Below are positions 34,701 to 44,352 of a stretch of DNA of 64,000 nucleotides, piece after piece. Position 1 is the stretch's first letter. Each line of letters begins with the position of its first letter. A program made the position numbers and the translations under genes. The DNA lies in contig NZ_FMAH01000010.1 in assembly GCF_900094545.1 (NCBI RefSeq), positions 1 through 64,000 of the forward strand, read 5' to 3'. This DNA is from Martinezella miluonensis. GTDB lineage: Bacteria > Pseudomonadota > Alphaproteobacteria > Rhizobiales > Rhizobiaceae. The notes below the pieces were generated by a model. It saw only the letters and a list, made by a program, of their open reading frames with translations. It ran no database searches and was not told the DNA's origin.

Positions 34701-35852
34701 ATGGCAGACATCACCAAGGAACAGGTGCTGGAAACGTTGAAGACGGTTCGCGGCCCGGATCTCGAGCACAATATCGTCGAGCTTGGCATGGTGTCGGATG
34801 TCTTCATCTCGGACGGCAAGGTGTATTTCTCCATTACCGTCCCCGCCGAGCGAGCCAAGGATCTCGAGCCGATGCGTCTTGCGGCCGAGCGTGTGGTCAA
34901 GGACATGCCCGGTGTGAAGGGCGCCATGGTTGCTCTGACCGCCGACAAGAAAGCCGGCAGCCCGACGCCCCCTCCGCCTCCGTCGCAGGCTGCCCCTCAT
35001 GCTCATGGCCATACTCATCCGCACGGTCAGCAGCAGCCGCGCGCTGCCAAGATTGGCGTTCCCGGCGTCGGCGCCATCATCGCGGTCGCTTCGGGCAAGG
35101 GCGGTGTCGGCAAGTCGACGACGGCGGCCAATCTCGCGCTCGGCTTGGTGGCCAATGGCCTGCGCGTCGGCATACTCGACGCCGACATCTACGGTCCGTC
35201 GATGCCGCGCCTGCTCAAGATCTCCGGTCGGCCGACCCAGATCGATGGCCGCATCATCAATCCCATGCAGAATTACGGCTTGAAGGTCATGTCGATGGGC
35301 TTCCTCGTCGAAGAGGAAACCGCCATGATCTGGCGCGGGCCGATGGTGCAGTCCGCACTGCTGCAGATGCTGCGCGAAGTCGCCTGGGGCGAGCTCGATG
35401 TGCTCGTCGTCGACATGCCGCCAGGCACCGGAGACGTACAGCTGACCATGGCGCAGCAGGTGCCGCTTGCCGGCGCGGTCATCGTTTCGACGCCGCAGGA
35501 TCTGGCGCTCATCGATGCCCGCAAGGGGCTGAACATGTTCCGCAAGGTCGAGGTTCCCGTCCTCGGCATCGTCGAGAACATGAGCTATTTCATCGCTCCG
35601 GACACTGGCACCCGCTACGACATTTTCGGCCATGGCGGTGCGCGCAAGGAGGCCGAGCGGCTCGGCATCCCCTTCCTCGGCGAGGTGCCGTTGACCATGG
35701 GTATCCGCGAGAGCTCGGATGCGGGAACGCCGCTGGTTGCGGTCGAGCCGAACGGCGTCGTCGCCGGTATCTACCGCGAGATCGCCGCCAAGGTTTGGAA
35801 GCAAATAGCCGATACGCCGCAGCGTTCTGCCCCCTCGATCGTGTTTGAATAA
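34701..35852 (+). CDS. mrp: Mrp/ApbC-family P-loop ATPase (Fe-S carrier type)
   Basis: Cytosolic ATPase of 383 residues related to Fe-S cluster carrier ApbC/Nbp35. An N-terminal MIP18-like (DUF59) domain (about 1-85) is joined by a Pro/His-rich linker (about 90-112, with AHGHTHPHG) to the ParA-like domain. That domain has the deviant Walker A GKGGVGKST at 132-140 and VVDMPPGTGD near 236-245. The C-terminal CxxC that binds the cluster in E. coli ApbC is absent: the region reads NMSYFIAPDTG near 292-302. The ATG at 34701 follows GAGG; the frame is open 19 codons upstream. Confidence 0.94.
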   Translation: MADITKEQVLETLKTVRGPDLEHNIVELGMVSDVFISDGKVYFSITVPAERAKDLEPMRLAAERVVKDMPGVKGAMVALTADKKAGSPTPPPPPSQAAPHAHGHTHPHGQQQPRAAKIGVPGVGAIIAVASGKGGVGKSTTAANLALGLVANGLRVGILDADIYGPSMPRLLKISGRPTQIDGRIINPMQNYGLKVMSMGFLVEEETAMIWRGPMVQSALLQMLREVAWGELDVLVVDMPPGTGDVQLTMAQQVPLAGAVIVSTPQDLALIDARKGLNMFRKVEVPVLGIVENMSYFIAPDTGTRYDIFGHGGARKEAERLGIPFLGEVPLTMGIRESSDAGTPLVAVEPNGVVAGIYREIAAKVWKQIADTPQRSAPSIVFE

Positions 35853-36263
35853 TTCACGGCACCTTGTCTGCTTTCTGTATAGCGACGGATTGTCTTGCCT
35901 GTATCCTGTGCTATGACTTCGCCGGATTGTGAAATCTGCGGTGAAAGCGCACGGTAAAGGGGTTGTGACTTGATTCTTTGCGAGCTTTGCTGCATATGCG
36001 CCGCCGGCGTGGAGCTGGTCGGTTATTTCCGATGATTGCCCTCCGCCGAATGGTGGTTCCGTTTCGTCCGGTCAGGCGGCTTCGCCGGGACGGACAATTG
36101 ATTGGTACAGCAGCGCAGTGCAACGTGGACACGGATTCCCGGCCGGCCCGGCGGGATAAGGCCGGGGTTTTATGAGCTTTTTTCGTTGGTCATTGTTGGG
36201 ATCGCGGCAGGCGTGCGTAACGCGCTTCGGCCGTCGCTCCGTCTCCGCCGCGGGAGCGCGCAG
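35853..36263. other. Intergenic / leader region upstream of corA
   Basis: About 410 bases. A hairpin CCCGGC-N8-GCCGGG followed by GTTTTA lies at 36147-36171 and could act as a leader attenuator or a weak terminator after mrp. No known magnesium riboswitch is recognised. In-frame non-ATG codons allow a longer CorA reading from about 36102. Confidence 0.45.
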
Positions 36264-37241
36264 TTGATCACTGCCTATTGCTCAGATTCCAAGCAGCTTG
36301 AGCTTCCCGATCTCTCGGCCGCGGCCCGATTGCCCGACAACGCCGTCTGGATCGACATGGTCGAGCCGTCCCGCGAGGAAGAAGCCAACATTGAGCGCCT
36401 GCTTGGGCTCGAAGTGCCGACGCGCGAAGACATGAAGGATATCGAGCCGTCGAGCCGCCTCTATATCGAGAACGGCTCGGTTTTCCTGACCGGCTCGTTG
36501 CTGTGGAAGGCCGATACCAATCTGCCGATGCTGACCGATGTCGCCTTCATCCTGACGGGAGATCGGCTGGTCACCATTCGCTACGCACGGCCGAAATCCT
36601 TCGCGTTGTTCATTGCAGCGCTGCAGCGAATTCCGCAGGAGCGGCGCACGGGCGTGGCGCTCCTTGCCAAGCTGCTCGAAACGATTGTCGACCGTACCGC
36701 CGAGGTTCTTGAACAGGCCGCCGCCAGCATCGATATATTGTCGGTGCACGTCTTCGGCGATCGCTTGAAGAAGATCCGCCGTCCGTCGAATTATCTGGAA
36801 GAAAAGCTCAAGGACATCGCTGGCTATCACCGTACGATCAGCAAGGTACGTGACAGCCTGAGTTCCCTGTCCCGGCTGCTGACCTTCCTTTCTACCATCC
36901 CCGCAATGCAGCAGGACACCGAGGCCAGGGAGCTCTGCCGCAATGTGTCGCGGGATGTTCAGTCTCTGTCGGAGCATGCCTCTTTCGTCGCAGGCAACAT
37001 CACTTTCCTGCTGGATGCATCGCTCGGGCTGATCAATATCGAGCAGAACGCCATCATCAAGATCTTCTCAATCGCTTCCGTGGTGTTTCTGCCGCCGACG
37101 CTCGTGGCGTCCGTTTATGGCATGAATTTCGAGCGTATGCCCGAACTGCATTTCGCTTACGGCTACCCGGCTTCGTTGACGCTGATGGTCGTATCCGCCG
37201 TCGTCCCGTTTTTCTTTTTTCGCTGGAAAGGCTGGCTCTGA
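36264..37241 (+). CDS. corA: CorA-family magnesium/divalent-cation transporter
   Basis: Inner-membrane channel for Mg2+ (also Co2+/Ni2+). From the TTG at 36264 the protein has 325 residues, the family norm, with a long cytosolic N-domain, a coiled stalk and two C-terminal membrane helices. The selectivity motif YGMNF is at 285-289, followed by the periplasmic loop MPEL. The TTG start is supported by GGGAG seven bases upstream; a reading from 36102 would add 54 poorly conserved residues. The gene is 18 nt upstream of kup, so Mg2+ and K+ uptake genes may form one unit. Confidence 0.9.
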   Translation: MITAYCSDSKQLELPDLSAAARLPDNAVWIDMVEPSREEEANIERLLGLEVPTREDMKDIEPSSRLYIENGSVFLTGSLLWKADTNLPMLTDVAFILTGDRLVTIRYARPKSFALFIAALQRIPQERRTGVALLAKLLETIVDRTAEVLEQAAASIDILSVHVFGDRLKKIRRPSNYLEEKLKDIAGYHRTISKVRDSLSSLSRLLTFLSTIPAMQQDTEARELCRNVSRDVQSLSEHASFVAGNITFLLDASLGLINIEQNAIIKIFSIASVVFLPPTLVASVYGMNFERMPELHFAYGYPASLTLMVVSAVVPFFFFRWKGWL

Positions 37242-37258
37242 GAGTCTAGTGATCCTGA

Positions 37259-39160
37259 ATGTCTAACGAAACCAATCATTCTCCCGACGGGACAATGAAC
37301 GCTCGTAAGCTTGCCTACCTAGCCCTCGGTTCGATCGGTGTGGTGTATGGCGATATCGGTACGAGCCCCCTCTATGCCTTTCGCGAAGCGCTGAAACCGG
37401 TGGCTGCCGACGGGCTGACCCGCGGCGAAGTCATCAGCGTCATCTCGCTGATGTTCTGGACGCTGACGATCATCGTCACCATCAAGTATGTCCTTTTTCT
37501 GCTCCGCGCAGACAACGACGGCGAAGGCGGCACGTTGTCGCTGCTGGCCCTGTTGATGAAGACGGCGAATGGCCATACTGCCATTCTGATGCTGTTAGGC
37601 CTGCTGGGCGCGGCACTTTTCCTTGGCGACGCCATGATCACGCCGGCGCTTTCGGTTCTTTCGGCAGTCGAAGGTCTGAAACTCGTCACACCGCAACTGT
37701 CGGACTATATCGTGCCTATATCGGTCGCGATCATGGCGCTGCTTTTCGCGATCCAGTCGCACGGCACCGGCGCGGTCGCCCGCTTCTTCGGCCCGATCAC
37801 CGCCCTCTGGTTCATCGTCATGGGCGTTGCGGGCATCATGCACATTTCCGATGACTACAGCATTCTGGCAGCGCTCAATCCCTGGTATGCGGTCAGCTTT
37901 CTCTTGCGTGAAGGTTTTCTGGGCGTCGTCGTGCTTGGTGCGGTGTTCCTGACCGTGACGGGTGCGGAAGCGCTCTATGCCGACCTCGGCCATTTCGGTC
38001 GCCGCCCGATCCAGTGGGCGTGGTTCGTGCTGGTGTTCCCGTCGCTGACCCTAAACTATTTCGGCCAAGGCGCCCTGGTGCTGCGCCAGCCCGAAGCCAT
38101 GTCCGATCCGTTCTTCCTGATGTATCCGCATTGGGCGATCCTGCCGGTGGTCATTCTCGCCACGCTCGCGACGATCATCGCCAGCCAGGCCGTCATCACG
38201 GGTGCCTTCTCGCTCACGCGCCAAGCCATCCATCTCGGCTTCCTGCCGCGCATGGAAATCCTGTTTACCTCCGAAACCAACACCGGCCAGATCTTCCTGC
38301 CGTCGGTCAACACCGTGCTGTTCTTCGGCGTCATCTTCCTGGTGCTAAGTTTCAAGACCTCGGATGCCCTGGCGACGGCCTATGGTATTTCGGTCACCGG
38401 CGCGATGGTCGTCACCTCGATCATGGCCTTCGAATTCGTCCGTGTTCGCTGGAACTGGTCGCTGCCGATGGCGGCCGCCGTGCTAACGCCGCTGGTATTG
38501 CTGGAATTCGTCTTCCTCGGCGCCAACCTGCTGAAGATCCACGACGGCGGCTACGTTCCGGTGACGATCGCAACGGCCTTCACCGTCATCATGTGGACCT
38601 GGCGCCGCGGCACCAGGATCCTGATGGAAAAGACGCGTCACACCGATATTCCGCTGTCGTCCTTCGTCAGCTCGATCGAGCGCAAGAGTGATCATTCTCC
38701 CGCGCATGTGCCGGGCACCGCGATCTTCCTGACCAGCGATCCGGAATCGGCACCCGCCGCGCTGCTGCACAATCTGAAGCACAACCACGTTCTGCACGAC
38801 AAGAACGTCATCCTGACGATCCGCACCACCAACAAGCCGCGTGTCGTCCAGGAGGATCGCTATTCGGTCGAGAAGGTTTCCGAACGCTTCTCACGCGTCG
38901 AACTGCGCTTTGGCTTCATGGAATCGCAGAACGTCTCGCAGGCATTGGCGACCCTTCGCAAGACTGGCCTGAAGTTCGACATTATGTCGACCTCCTTCTA
39001 TCTGGGCCGCCGCAAGCTGGTGCCGGATGCGAAGTCTGGCATGCCGCATTGGCAAGACCGGCTCTACATCGCACTCGCCAATGCCGCGACGGATCCCTCC
39101 GACTACTTCCGCCTGCCGGCCAACCGCGTGGTGGAACTGGGCTCGCACGTCATCATCTGA
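37259..39160 (+). CDS. kup: Kup-family potassium:proton symporter
   Basis: Low-affinity K+ uptake system in the inner membrane. The 633-residue protein has the Kup N-terminal signature [19 protein letters not shown] at about 23-41, about 12 hydrophobic segments to residue 450, and a cytosolic C-terminal domain with [20 protein letters not shown] and the final ELGSHVII. Length is typical. The ATG at 37259 has a weak ribosome binding site, suggesting coupling to corA; ATG at 37295 ([12 protein letters not shown]) is an alternative. A strong terminator follows. Confidence 0.96.
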   Translation: MSNETNHSPDGTMNARKLAYLALGSIGVVYGDIGTSPLYAFREALKPVAADGLTRGEVISVISLMFWTLTIIVTIKYVLFLLRADNDGEGGTLSLLALLMKTANGHTAILMLLGLLGAALFLGDAMITPALSVLSAVEGLKLVTPQLSDYIVPISVAIMALLFAIQSHGTGAVARFFGPITALWFIVMGVAGIMHISDDYSILAALNPWYAVSFLLREGFLGVVVLGAVFLTVTGAEALYADLGHFGRRPIQWAWFVLVFPSLTLNYFGQGALVLRQPEAMSDPFFLMYPHWAILPVVILATLATIIASQAVITGAFSLTRQAIHLGFLPRMEILFTSETNTGQIFLPSVNTVLFFGVIFLVLSFKTSDALATAYGISVTGAMVVTSIMAFEFVRVRWNWSLPMAAAVLTPLVLLEFVFLGANLLKIHDGGYVPVTIATAFTVIMWTWRRGTRILMEKTRHTDIPLSSFVSSIERKSDHSPAHVPGTAIFLTSDPESAPAALLHNLKHNHVLHDKNVILTIRTTNKPRVVQEDRYSVEKVSERFSRVELRFGFMESQNVSQALATLRKTGLKFDIMSTSFYLGRRKLVPDAKSGMPHWQDRLYIALANAATDPSDYFRLPANRVVELGSHVII

Positions 39161-39185
39161 GGCGGGTGCTATCGTTGTTTGTTGG

Positions 39186-39216
39186 AAGGCTCGGCGGATA
39201 TCCGCCGAGCCTTTCC
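39186..39216 (+). terminator. Terminator after kup
   Basis: Perfect palindrome with 14-bp arms (AAGGCTCGGCGGAT and ATCCGCCGAGCCTT) followed by TCC, about 25 nt after the kup stop. The hairpin apex is the central GATATC region. Confidence 0.8.
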
Positions 39217-39325
39217 TCTGTTTAGGCCTGCCACGTTCGTGACACGTCTTCACCCGAATTAACCATCCATCAAGGTTAATGGGAGATTATTCCGGCTCCT
39301 GGTTTCGAGTGCCGTTTGGAGTTCG

Positions 39326-40507
39326 GTGTTGTCTCGTTCGCGTCATGTCAGTCGAAAATTGCGGTTTCTGCCGCAAAACTGGACGTCTCCAGCCGTTTTC
39401 GGGCTTTGCGCATGGCTGATCTTTCCATCGCCCGCGGCCTATGGAGATCTTGCCGGTCTGCTTGCGGGCATAGACAGGCAAGGGGCCAACTGGCGCATGG
39501 TGATGACCAATTCGCCGGCCGGTTCCACCCACCAGGCGGAACTCGCCTTCGGTGATGCAAGTGCGGCCGCAGCCATCGGCGATGGCGGCCTGCTGTTGCC
39601 GGATGGAAGCCGCGTCGCTTTCCAGTCCGAACGGAAGGGCAGCGATCCCAGGCCGGATGAGGAGCGCATCAACCGTCAGGCAAAGAAGGGCCGGGTGGTT
39701 GCCGTCGCGCCGATGCTGCCGCCGAAGGATTTTTCCGCCGGTTCCGTACTGCAGCGTAACAGCATGCTGCTTCGTCCCGAATCCGAGACCGGCGAGCGTA
39801 CCGCTTTCCTGAAGCCGAAGTTGGGCGGCAAGGAGATCCAGATTGCCACTGCCTTCTACAAGAAGCAGCCGCCGAAGCCGGACGGCAGCGTACCGGCCTA
39901 CCTGGCTAACCTCGTTACCAATCAGAATGCCGATATTCTTGCGGCCGCCTATGCGCCGCCGACGCCGGACTACGCCCGGACCTCTCCCTTTGATTCCATC
40001 CTTGCCAAGGATCAGGACGGTGAAGGTCGTTTCGTGCCGCAGATCGGGCCGAAGGATCATTCCTGGGCCGCCAATGTCCTGCCACCCTCGGTGTTCTCCT
40101 CGGATGAGCAGCAATGTCTCGCGACAGGCATTTATTTCGAGGCGCGCGGGGAATCGGTGAAGGGGCAGGCAGCCGTTGCCCAGGTTATTCTCAATCGCGT
40201 CCGCAACCCGGCCTATCCCAAGACCATTTGCGGTGTCGTCTATCAGAATGAGGATTGGCACAATGCCTGCCAGTTTTCCTTTGCCTGCGACAACGTCAAG
40301 GAGCGGGTCAACTCGCCGGAGCACTGGCGTATCGCACGCCAGGTCGCCATGGCGGTTACCGCCGGCAAGATCTGGTTGCCCGAAGTCGGCTCAGCCACAC
40401 ATTATCATGCTGTCTATGTCAGGCCGAATTGGGCGGCCGAAATGGTGAAGGTCGGCCGCATAGGCATGCACATCTTCTATAGGACCTATGGCGGCGGCTG
40501 GAGCTGA
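39326..40507 (+). CDS. SleB-like cell-wall hydrolase (Hydrolase_2 domain)
   Basis: Predicted exported peptidoglycan hydrolase of 393 residues. A basic N-terminus and hydrophobic segment (about 24-40, FGLCAWLIFPSPAAYG) act as signal or anchor. The middle (about 45-255) is low-complexity and not recognised. The C-terminal domain (about 262-390) shows the SleB pattern GIYFEARGESVKGQAAVAQV with the catalytic Glu, CQFSFACDN and HYHAVYVRPNWA. The start is GTG at 39326 (or TTG at 39329, better spaced from TGGAG). It stands alone between kup and the atp operon. Confidence 0.85.
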   Translation: MLSRSRHVSRKLRFLPQNWTSPAVFGLCAWLIFPSPAAYGDLAGLLAGIDRQGANWRMVMTNSPAGSTHQAELAFGDASAAAAIGDGGLLLPDGSRVAFQSERKGSDPRPDEERINRQAKKGRVVAVAPMLPPKDFSAGSVLQRNSMLLRPESETGERTAFLKPKLGGKEIQIATAFYKKQPPKPDGSVPAYLANLVTNQNADILAAAYAPPTPDYARTSPFDSILAKDQDGEGRFVPQIGPKDHSWAANVLPPSVFSSDEQQCLATGIYFEARGESVKGQAAVAQVILNRVRNPAYPKTICGVVYQNEDWHNACQFSFACDNVKERVNSPEHWRIARQVAMAVTAGKIWLPEVGSATHYHAVYVRPNWAAEMVKVGRIGMHIFYRTYGGGWS

Positions 40508-40815
40508 ACCGTCCGGGCTTGCAGATTTCGACCTTTCGAACGCCCCGGTGGCTGACAAAAAAGCCGCAGCAACGCGTGGGCTGAAGAGGATTCTTCGGCT
40601 CAGTTTTCGCCTCTGATGGTTCTTTCAATTTAACGTCATGATTTAATTGGGCTAATTTATGGCTGGACAGATGCCGTCTACGCCTTGACTATGCTTTTTG
40701 CTAAAACTATGTTGCGCGCGACTTCAAAACGGGCCGAAAGGTGGCGAAACCTGCTGTTCGTTTGCGCGTTGACCGGGGATTGGGATAGCGCGCGACGGAA
40801 AGAGAGGACATCACC
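40508..40815. other. Upstream region of the F0 operon
   Basis: About 308 bases with no gene; it contains the predicted atp promoter and a leader of about 95 nt before atpI. The part near 40620-40680 is AT-rich. Confidence 0.5.
40685..40713 (+). promoter_or_regulatory. Sigma-70 promoter of the atpIBEGF operon
   Basis: TTGACT at 40685-40690, 17-bp spacer, TATGTT at 40708-40713, in an AT-rich stretch. It is the only strong pair upstream of atpI and faces the operon. Confidence 0.7.
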
Positions 40816-41160
40816 ATGACGGATGACCGCGACAAAAGTCTGGAACAGCGGCGTGCGCAGCTGGATGCCGAATTGGCAAGCAAGCGCGCTGCGATGAGAG
40901 AGGATGAAGACGGGGAGGTTCGCGCCGAGGAAAGCCGTAAAGGCTATGCTCAGGCGATGAAGCTTTCCAGTGAATTCATAGCCGCTATCATCGTAGGTGC
41001 TGTTCTGGGCTACGTCTTCGATCGTTTTGTCGGTACGGCGCCGTGGGGCATGATTATCTTGCTGCTGCTCGGATTCTGTGCCGGTGTACTGAATGTGCTG
41101 CGTTCCGCAGGCAAGGTGGCGACACCGGCGCTCGAGGAACGTCGCTCGGACAAGAAATGA
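40816..41160 (+). CDS. atpI: ATP synthase protein I
   Basis: Small membrane protein (114 residues) at the head of the F0 operon; AtpI assists c-ring assembly and Mg2+ supply in other bacteria. A charged N-terminus (about 1-48, Glu/Arg-rich) is followed by two membrane helices (about 52-71 and 76-95) with the motif VGTAPWGMIILLLLGF. GAGAGGACA precedes the ATG. atpB follows after 78 nt. Confidence 0.9.
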   Translation: MTDDRDKSLEQRRAQLDAELASKRAAMREDEDGEVRAEESRKGYAQAMKLSSEFIAAIIVGAVLGYVFDRFVGTAPWGMIILLLLGFCAGVLNVLRSAGKVATPALEERRSDKK

Positions 41161-41238
41161 GCGGAAACAACGCTGCGGCGCTGTTTCCAAGTGAGAGGCA
41201 TCCGCTCGCTCGAGCGGAAAAATGAAAGAGAACAAGCG

Positions 41239-41991
41239 GTGGCAAACGGACCTACCCATCAGTTCCTGATCTTCAAGATTATCCCGATCGATATCGGCGG
41301 AATTGATTTTTCGTTCACCAATGCCTCCCTGTTCATGGTCGCCTCTGCAGTGATCTCGGCCGGCTTCCTCTATTATGCCTGCGCACCGCGCAGCGTTATC
41401 CCGAGCCGCTCGCAGTCGGTTGCGGAAATGGCCTATGAGTTCATCGCCTCGATGCTGAAAGAAGGGGCGGGAACGAAGGGAATGAAGTTCTTCCCGTTGG
41501 TCTTCTCGCTCTTCATGTTCGTGCTGACGGCAAACCTGCTCGGCATGGTTCCCTATTTCTATACCGTCACCAGCCAGATCATCGTCACCTTCGCACTGGC
41601 GCTGCTGGTTATCCTGACGGTCATTCTCTACGGCTTCATCAAGCACGGCTTTGGCTTCCTCAAGTTGTTCGTGCCGCATGGTGTTCCGGGCATTCTTCTG
41701 CCGCTGGTGGTGGTGATTGAAATCATCTCCTTCCTGTCCCGGCCGATTTCGCTCTCCGTTCGTCTTTTCGCCAACATGCTGGCTGGTCATATCACGCTGA
41801 AGGTGTTCGCAGGCTTTGTCGCCTCGCTTGGAGCCCTCGGCGCGCTCGGCATCGGTGGCGCAATTCTTCCCCTCATCATGACCGTCGCCCTAACCGGTCT
41901 CGAGTTCCTTGTCGCCTTTCTCCAGGCCTACGTCTTCGCGGTACTGACTTGCATGTACCTCAACGACGCAGTTCACCCGGGTGGCCACTAA
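41239..41991 (+). CDS. atpB: ATP synthase F0 subunit a
   Basis: Proton half-channel subunit of ATP synthase, 250 residues with five to six membrane helices. The essential Arg is Arg175 in [13 protein letters not shown], and the C-terminal [19 protein letters not shown] is typical. The start is GTG at 41239 ([12 protein letters not shown]); an upstream in-frame GTG at 41191 would add 16 hydrophilic, non-conserved residues. Confidence 0.96.
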   Translation: MANGPTHQFLIFKIIPIDIGGIDFSFTNASLFMVASAVISAGFLYYACAPRSVIPSRSQSVAEMAYEFIASMLKEGAGTKGMKFFPLVFSLFMFVLTANLLGMVPYFYTVTSQIIVTFALALLVILTVILYGFIKHGFGFLKLFVPHGVPGILLPLVVVIEIISFLSRPISLSVRLFANMLAGHITLKVFAGFVASLGALGALGIGGAILPLIMTVALTGLEFLVAFLQAYVFAVLTCMYLNDAVHPGGH

Positions 41992-42057
41992 GGATAAAGA
42001 CATTGGCGTCTAAGGGCGTCAGTCATTCACCGCACAACCATTTCAAAGGAGTTCAAC

Positions 42058-42285
42058 ATGGACGCGGAAGCAGCAAAGTTCATCGGCGCAGGTTTGGCTT
42101 GCTTTGGTATGGCCGGCACGGCTCTTGGCCTCGGCAATATCTTCGGCAGCTACCTGTCCGGCGCACTGCGCAATCCGTCTGCCGCTGACAGCCAGTTCGG
42201 CCGTCTGGTATTCGGCTTCGCCGTTACGGAAGCTCTGGGCATCTTCTCGCTGCTCATCGCTCTCCTCCTGCTCTTCGCCGTCTGA
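42058..42285 (+). CDS. atpE: ATP synthase F0 subunit c
   Basis: Proteolipid of the rotor ring, 75 residues, two helices joined by the polar loop ALRNPSA. The proton-carrying carboxylate is Glu58 in [27 protein letters not shown] precedes the ATG. A hairpin lies between this gene and the b' gene, consistent with higher expression of subunit c. Confidence 0.97.
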   Translation: MDAEAAKFIGAGLACFGMAGTALGLGNIFGSYLSGALRNPSAADSQFGRLVFGFAVTEALGIFSLLIALLLLFAV

Positions 42286-42302
42286 TATCAGCGGCGTCAT
42301 AG

Positions 42303-42336
42303 ATCACGGTTCGCGGGTAGCGAGCCGTGATTCTTT
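42303..42336 (+). terminator. Intercistronic hairpin with T-rich tail between atpE and atpG
   Basis: ATCACGGTTCGC pairs with GCGAGCCGTGAT (12 bp, one G-T wobble) across a GGGTA loop, then TCTTT. As an intrinsic partial terminator or 3'-end protector it would raise atpE over the downstream b' and b genes. Complete termination is unlikely because atpG and atpF lack an obvious own promoter. Confidence 0.6.
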
Positions 42337-42363
42337 GTATTTGCAGACCACCTGGAGGTGAGC

Positions 42364-42957
42364 ATGTTTGTGACCCCGGCATATGCTGACGAAGCACCGC
42401 CGGCCGCCGGTGCGGTGCACACGGCAACGGGTGCGCCGAATGAAGGCCATCACGCCGGCGTTTTCCCGCCGTTCGACCATACGACGTATCCGTCACAGCT
42501 GCTTTGGCTGGTGATCACCTTCGTTATCTTCTACGTGGCCATGCAGAAGATCGTCATTCCGCGCGTTGGCAATATTCTGGAGAGCCGGCATGACCGTATC
42601 GCCCAGGATATCCAGGAAGCCTCTCATTTGAAGGCTGAGGCCGATGCAGCCGTGGCGACCTACGAAAGCGAATTGGCCGCTGCACGCGCCAAGGCAAATT
42701 CAATCGGCGCGACCGCTCGCGATGCTGCCAAGGTAAAGGCTGAGGAAGATCGTAAGACCATCGAAGCAAGCCTTTCCGAAAAGCTCAAGGCCGCTGAAGC
42801 TCGCATCGCCGAGATCAAGGCGAAGGCATTTGGCGATGTCGGCGCGATTGCGGAAGAAACGGCTTCGGCCGTTGTCGAGCAGCTCGTTGGCAATGTCGCT
42901 GGCAAGGCAGATGTCGCATCGGCCGTTGCTGCAGCATCCGCGAAGCAGGAGGGTTGA
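42364..42957 (+). CDS. atpG: ATP synthase F0 subunit b'
   Basis: One of two different b-type stator subunits found in alphaproteobacteria (symbol use varies: atpG, atpF2). The 197-residue protein has an Ala/His-rich N-terminus, one membrane helix (about 45-63, [19 protein letters not shown]) and a long Ala/Glu/Lys coiled coil. The ATG at 42364 is preceded by GGAGG; the GTG six bases earlier overlaps that site and is rejected. Only three bases separate it from atpF. Confidence 0.93.
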   Translation: MFVTPAYADEAPPAAGAVHTATGAPNEGHHAGVFPPFDHTTYPSQLLWLVITFVIFYVAMQKIVIPRVGNILESRHDRIAQDIQEASHLKAEADAAVATYESELAAARAKANSIGATARDAAKVKAEEDRKTIEASLSEKLKAAEARIAEIKAKAFGDVGAIAEETASAVVEQLVGNVAGKADVASAVAAASAKQEG

Positions 42958-42960
42958 TCC

Positions 42961-43452
42961 ATGACATTCGGTCTTGACGAAACTTTCTTCGCTTTTGTTG
43001 CTCTCATCATCTTCCTTGGCCTGATCGTCTATCTCAAGGTTCCGGGCATGATGGCAAAGTCGCTGGACGACCGCGCCGACCAGATCCGCAACGAACTGGC
43101 GGAAGCCAAGCGCCTGCGCGAAGAGGCCCAGCACCTGTTGGCCGAATACCAACGCAAGCGCAAGGAAGCGGAGGCAGAGGCAGCGAATATCGTTGCTGCC
43201 GCAGAGCGCGAAGCTGAGATGCTGACGACTGAAGCCCGCAAGAAGACAGAGGAATTCGTCGCCAACCGCACGGCTCTGTCAGAGCAGAAGATCAAGCAGG
43301 CTGAAGCCGATGCGATGAAGGCGGTTCGTTCCGCAGCCGTCGATCTGGCGATCGCAGCTGCTGAGACCGTGCTTGCGAAGAAGGCTGATGGAAGCGTTCA
43401 ATCCGGTCTCTTCAACGACGCAGTCAATGAAGTGAAGACCCGCCTGAACTAA
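42961..43452 (+). CDS. atpF: ATP synthase F0 subunit b
   Basis: Second stator b subunit, 163 residues: one N-terminal membrane helix (about 8-27) followed by a charged coiled coil (EAKRLREEAQHLLAEYQRKR). With b' it forms the peripheral stalk joining F0 to F1. F1 genes are not in the window; they are in a separate cluster in rhizobia. The operon ends with a strong terminator 25 nt downstream. Confidence 0.95.
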   Translation: MTFGLDETFFAFVALIIFLGLIVYLKVPGMMAKSLDDRADQIRNELAEAKRLREEAQHLLAEYQRKRKEAEAEAANIVAAAEREAEMLTTEARKKTEEFVANRTALSEQKIKQAEADAMKAVRSAAVDLAIAAAETVLAKKADGSVQSGLFNDAVNEVKTRLN

Positions 43453-43477
43453 GCGTGCGAGAGATCATGCTTCGAAA

Positions 43478-43500
43478 GCCCCGCCTCGGCGGGGTTTTTT
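43478..43500 (+). terminator. Terminator of the atp operon
   Basis: CCCCGCC and GGCGGGG form a hairpin followed by TTTTTT, 26 nt after the atpF stop. A textbook intrinsic terminator. Confidence 0.92.
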
Positions 43501-43578
43501 GTTTTCGCATGCTGCCTTTTGGCGTTTGACGAAGGGGCTTCGCACGCGTAGATCCCGTCATGTGGTTGGGGGCGGTAG

Positions 43579-44343
43579 ATGCAGGCATCGAACGATCTGG
43601 GACCATTTCGCGAGGGCGACAGCGTCCTGCGGCCGGTTCGCCCATGGACAGCGAGCATTCACGCTTTGCTGGCCGCCCTGCGGCGGCATGGATTTGCTGC
43701 GGCGCTTCTGCCTCAGGGATTTGATGAGGTCTGGGAGAGGGTAGCCTATCTGCCCGGGACGACCGGCGACCTCGACGACAATGAAGAAATGCGCTCCGAA
43801 CGGGCTCTGCGATCTGCAGCATCGCTCCTTCGGCGTTACCACGATTGCTCCAGGCTGCCTCTGCGCGACCTCGCGGTCGATGGCCTATGGCAATTGCCGG
43901 CCCGCGCGCCGGCGGAGGTCATCTGCCACGGGGATTTCGCACCCTACAATGTCGTTTTGAACGATGGCGAGGTGACCGGCATCATCGATTTCGAGACGGC
44001 TCATCCTGGCCCGCGATGCTGGGATCTGGCCTATGCCGTCTATCGCTGGGCGCCGTTGTCCTCGGAGAGCCGCGTGGAGGGTCTGAGCAGGCTGGATGAT
44101 CAGATCCGGCGCGCCCGCATCCTTCTCGATGCCTATGGCTTGCCCGTCGCCGAACGCAGCCTCATGCCGGACACCATCATCGCGCGATTGGAAGCACTGC
44201 TGACCTTCATGGAGCAAGAGGCGGCCCGCGGTGTCGAGAGATATCGCCGTGACTTGCAGGACGGGCACGATAACATTTACCGTCTCGACATTGCCTATGT
44301 GTCGAAATGGTCGCCGGAGATCATTGCGGGGCTCTGCGAATGA
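43579..44343 (+). CDS. APH-family phosphotransferase (kinase fold)
   Basis: A 254-residue protein of the aminoglycoside phosphotransferase/choline kinase fold. The catalytic loop is HGDFAPYN at 117-124 (Asp119 base) and the metal motif is IIDFE with Asp137. The N-terminal ATP-binding lobe is short, so this is a compact member. Such genes are often annotated as aminoglycoside phosphotransferase, but the natural substrate is usually another small alcohol; resistance should not be assumed. A G-rich ribosome binding site precedes the ATG. Convergent with rnhB, nine bases apart. Confidence 0.85.
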   Translation: MQASNDLGPFREGDSVLRPVRPWTASIHALLAALRRHGFAAALLPQGFDEVWERVAYLPGTTGDLDDNEEMRSERALRSAASLLRRYHDCSRLPLRDLAVDGLWQLPARAPAEVICHGDFAPYNVVLNDGEVTGIIDFETAHPGPRCWDLAYAVYRWAPLSSESRVEGLSRLDDQIRRARILLDAYGLPVAERSLMPDTIIARLEALLTFMEQEAARGVERYRRDLQDGHDNIYRLDIAYVSKWSPEIIAGLCE

Positions 44344-44352
44344 GGCGCTGCC

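Noticed and set aside
43579..44343. Aminoglycoside resistance gene
   Set aside because: Only the general kinase-fold motifs are present; the family is broad and core rhizobial members are not known resistance determinants, so no resistance is claimed.
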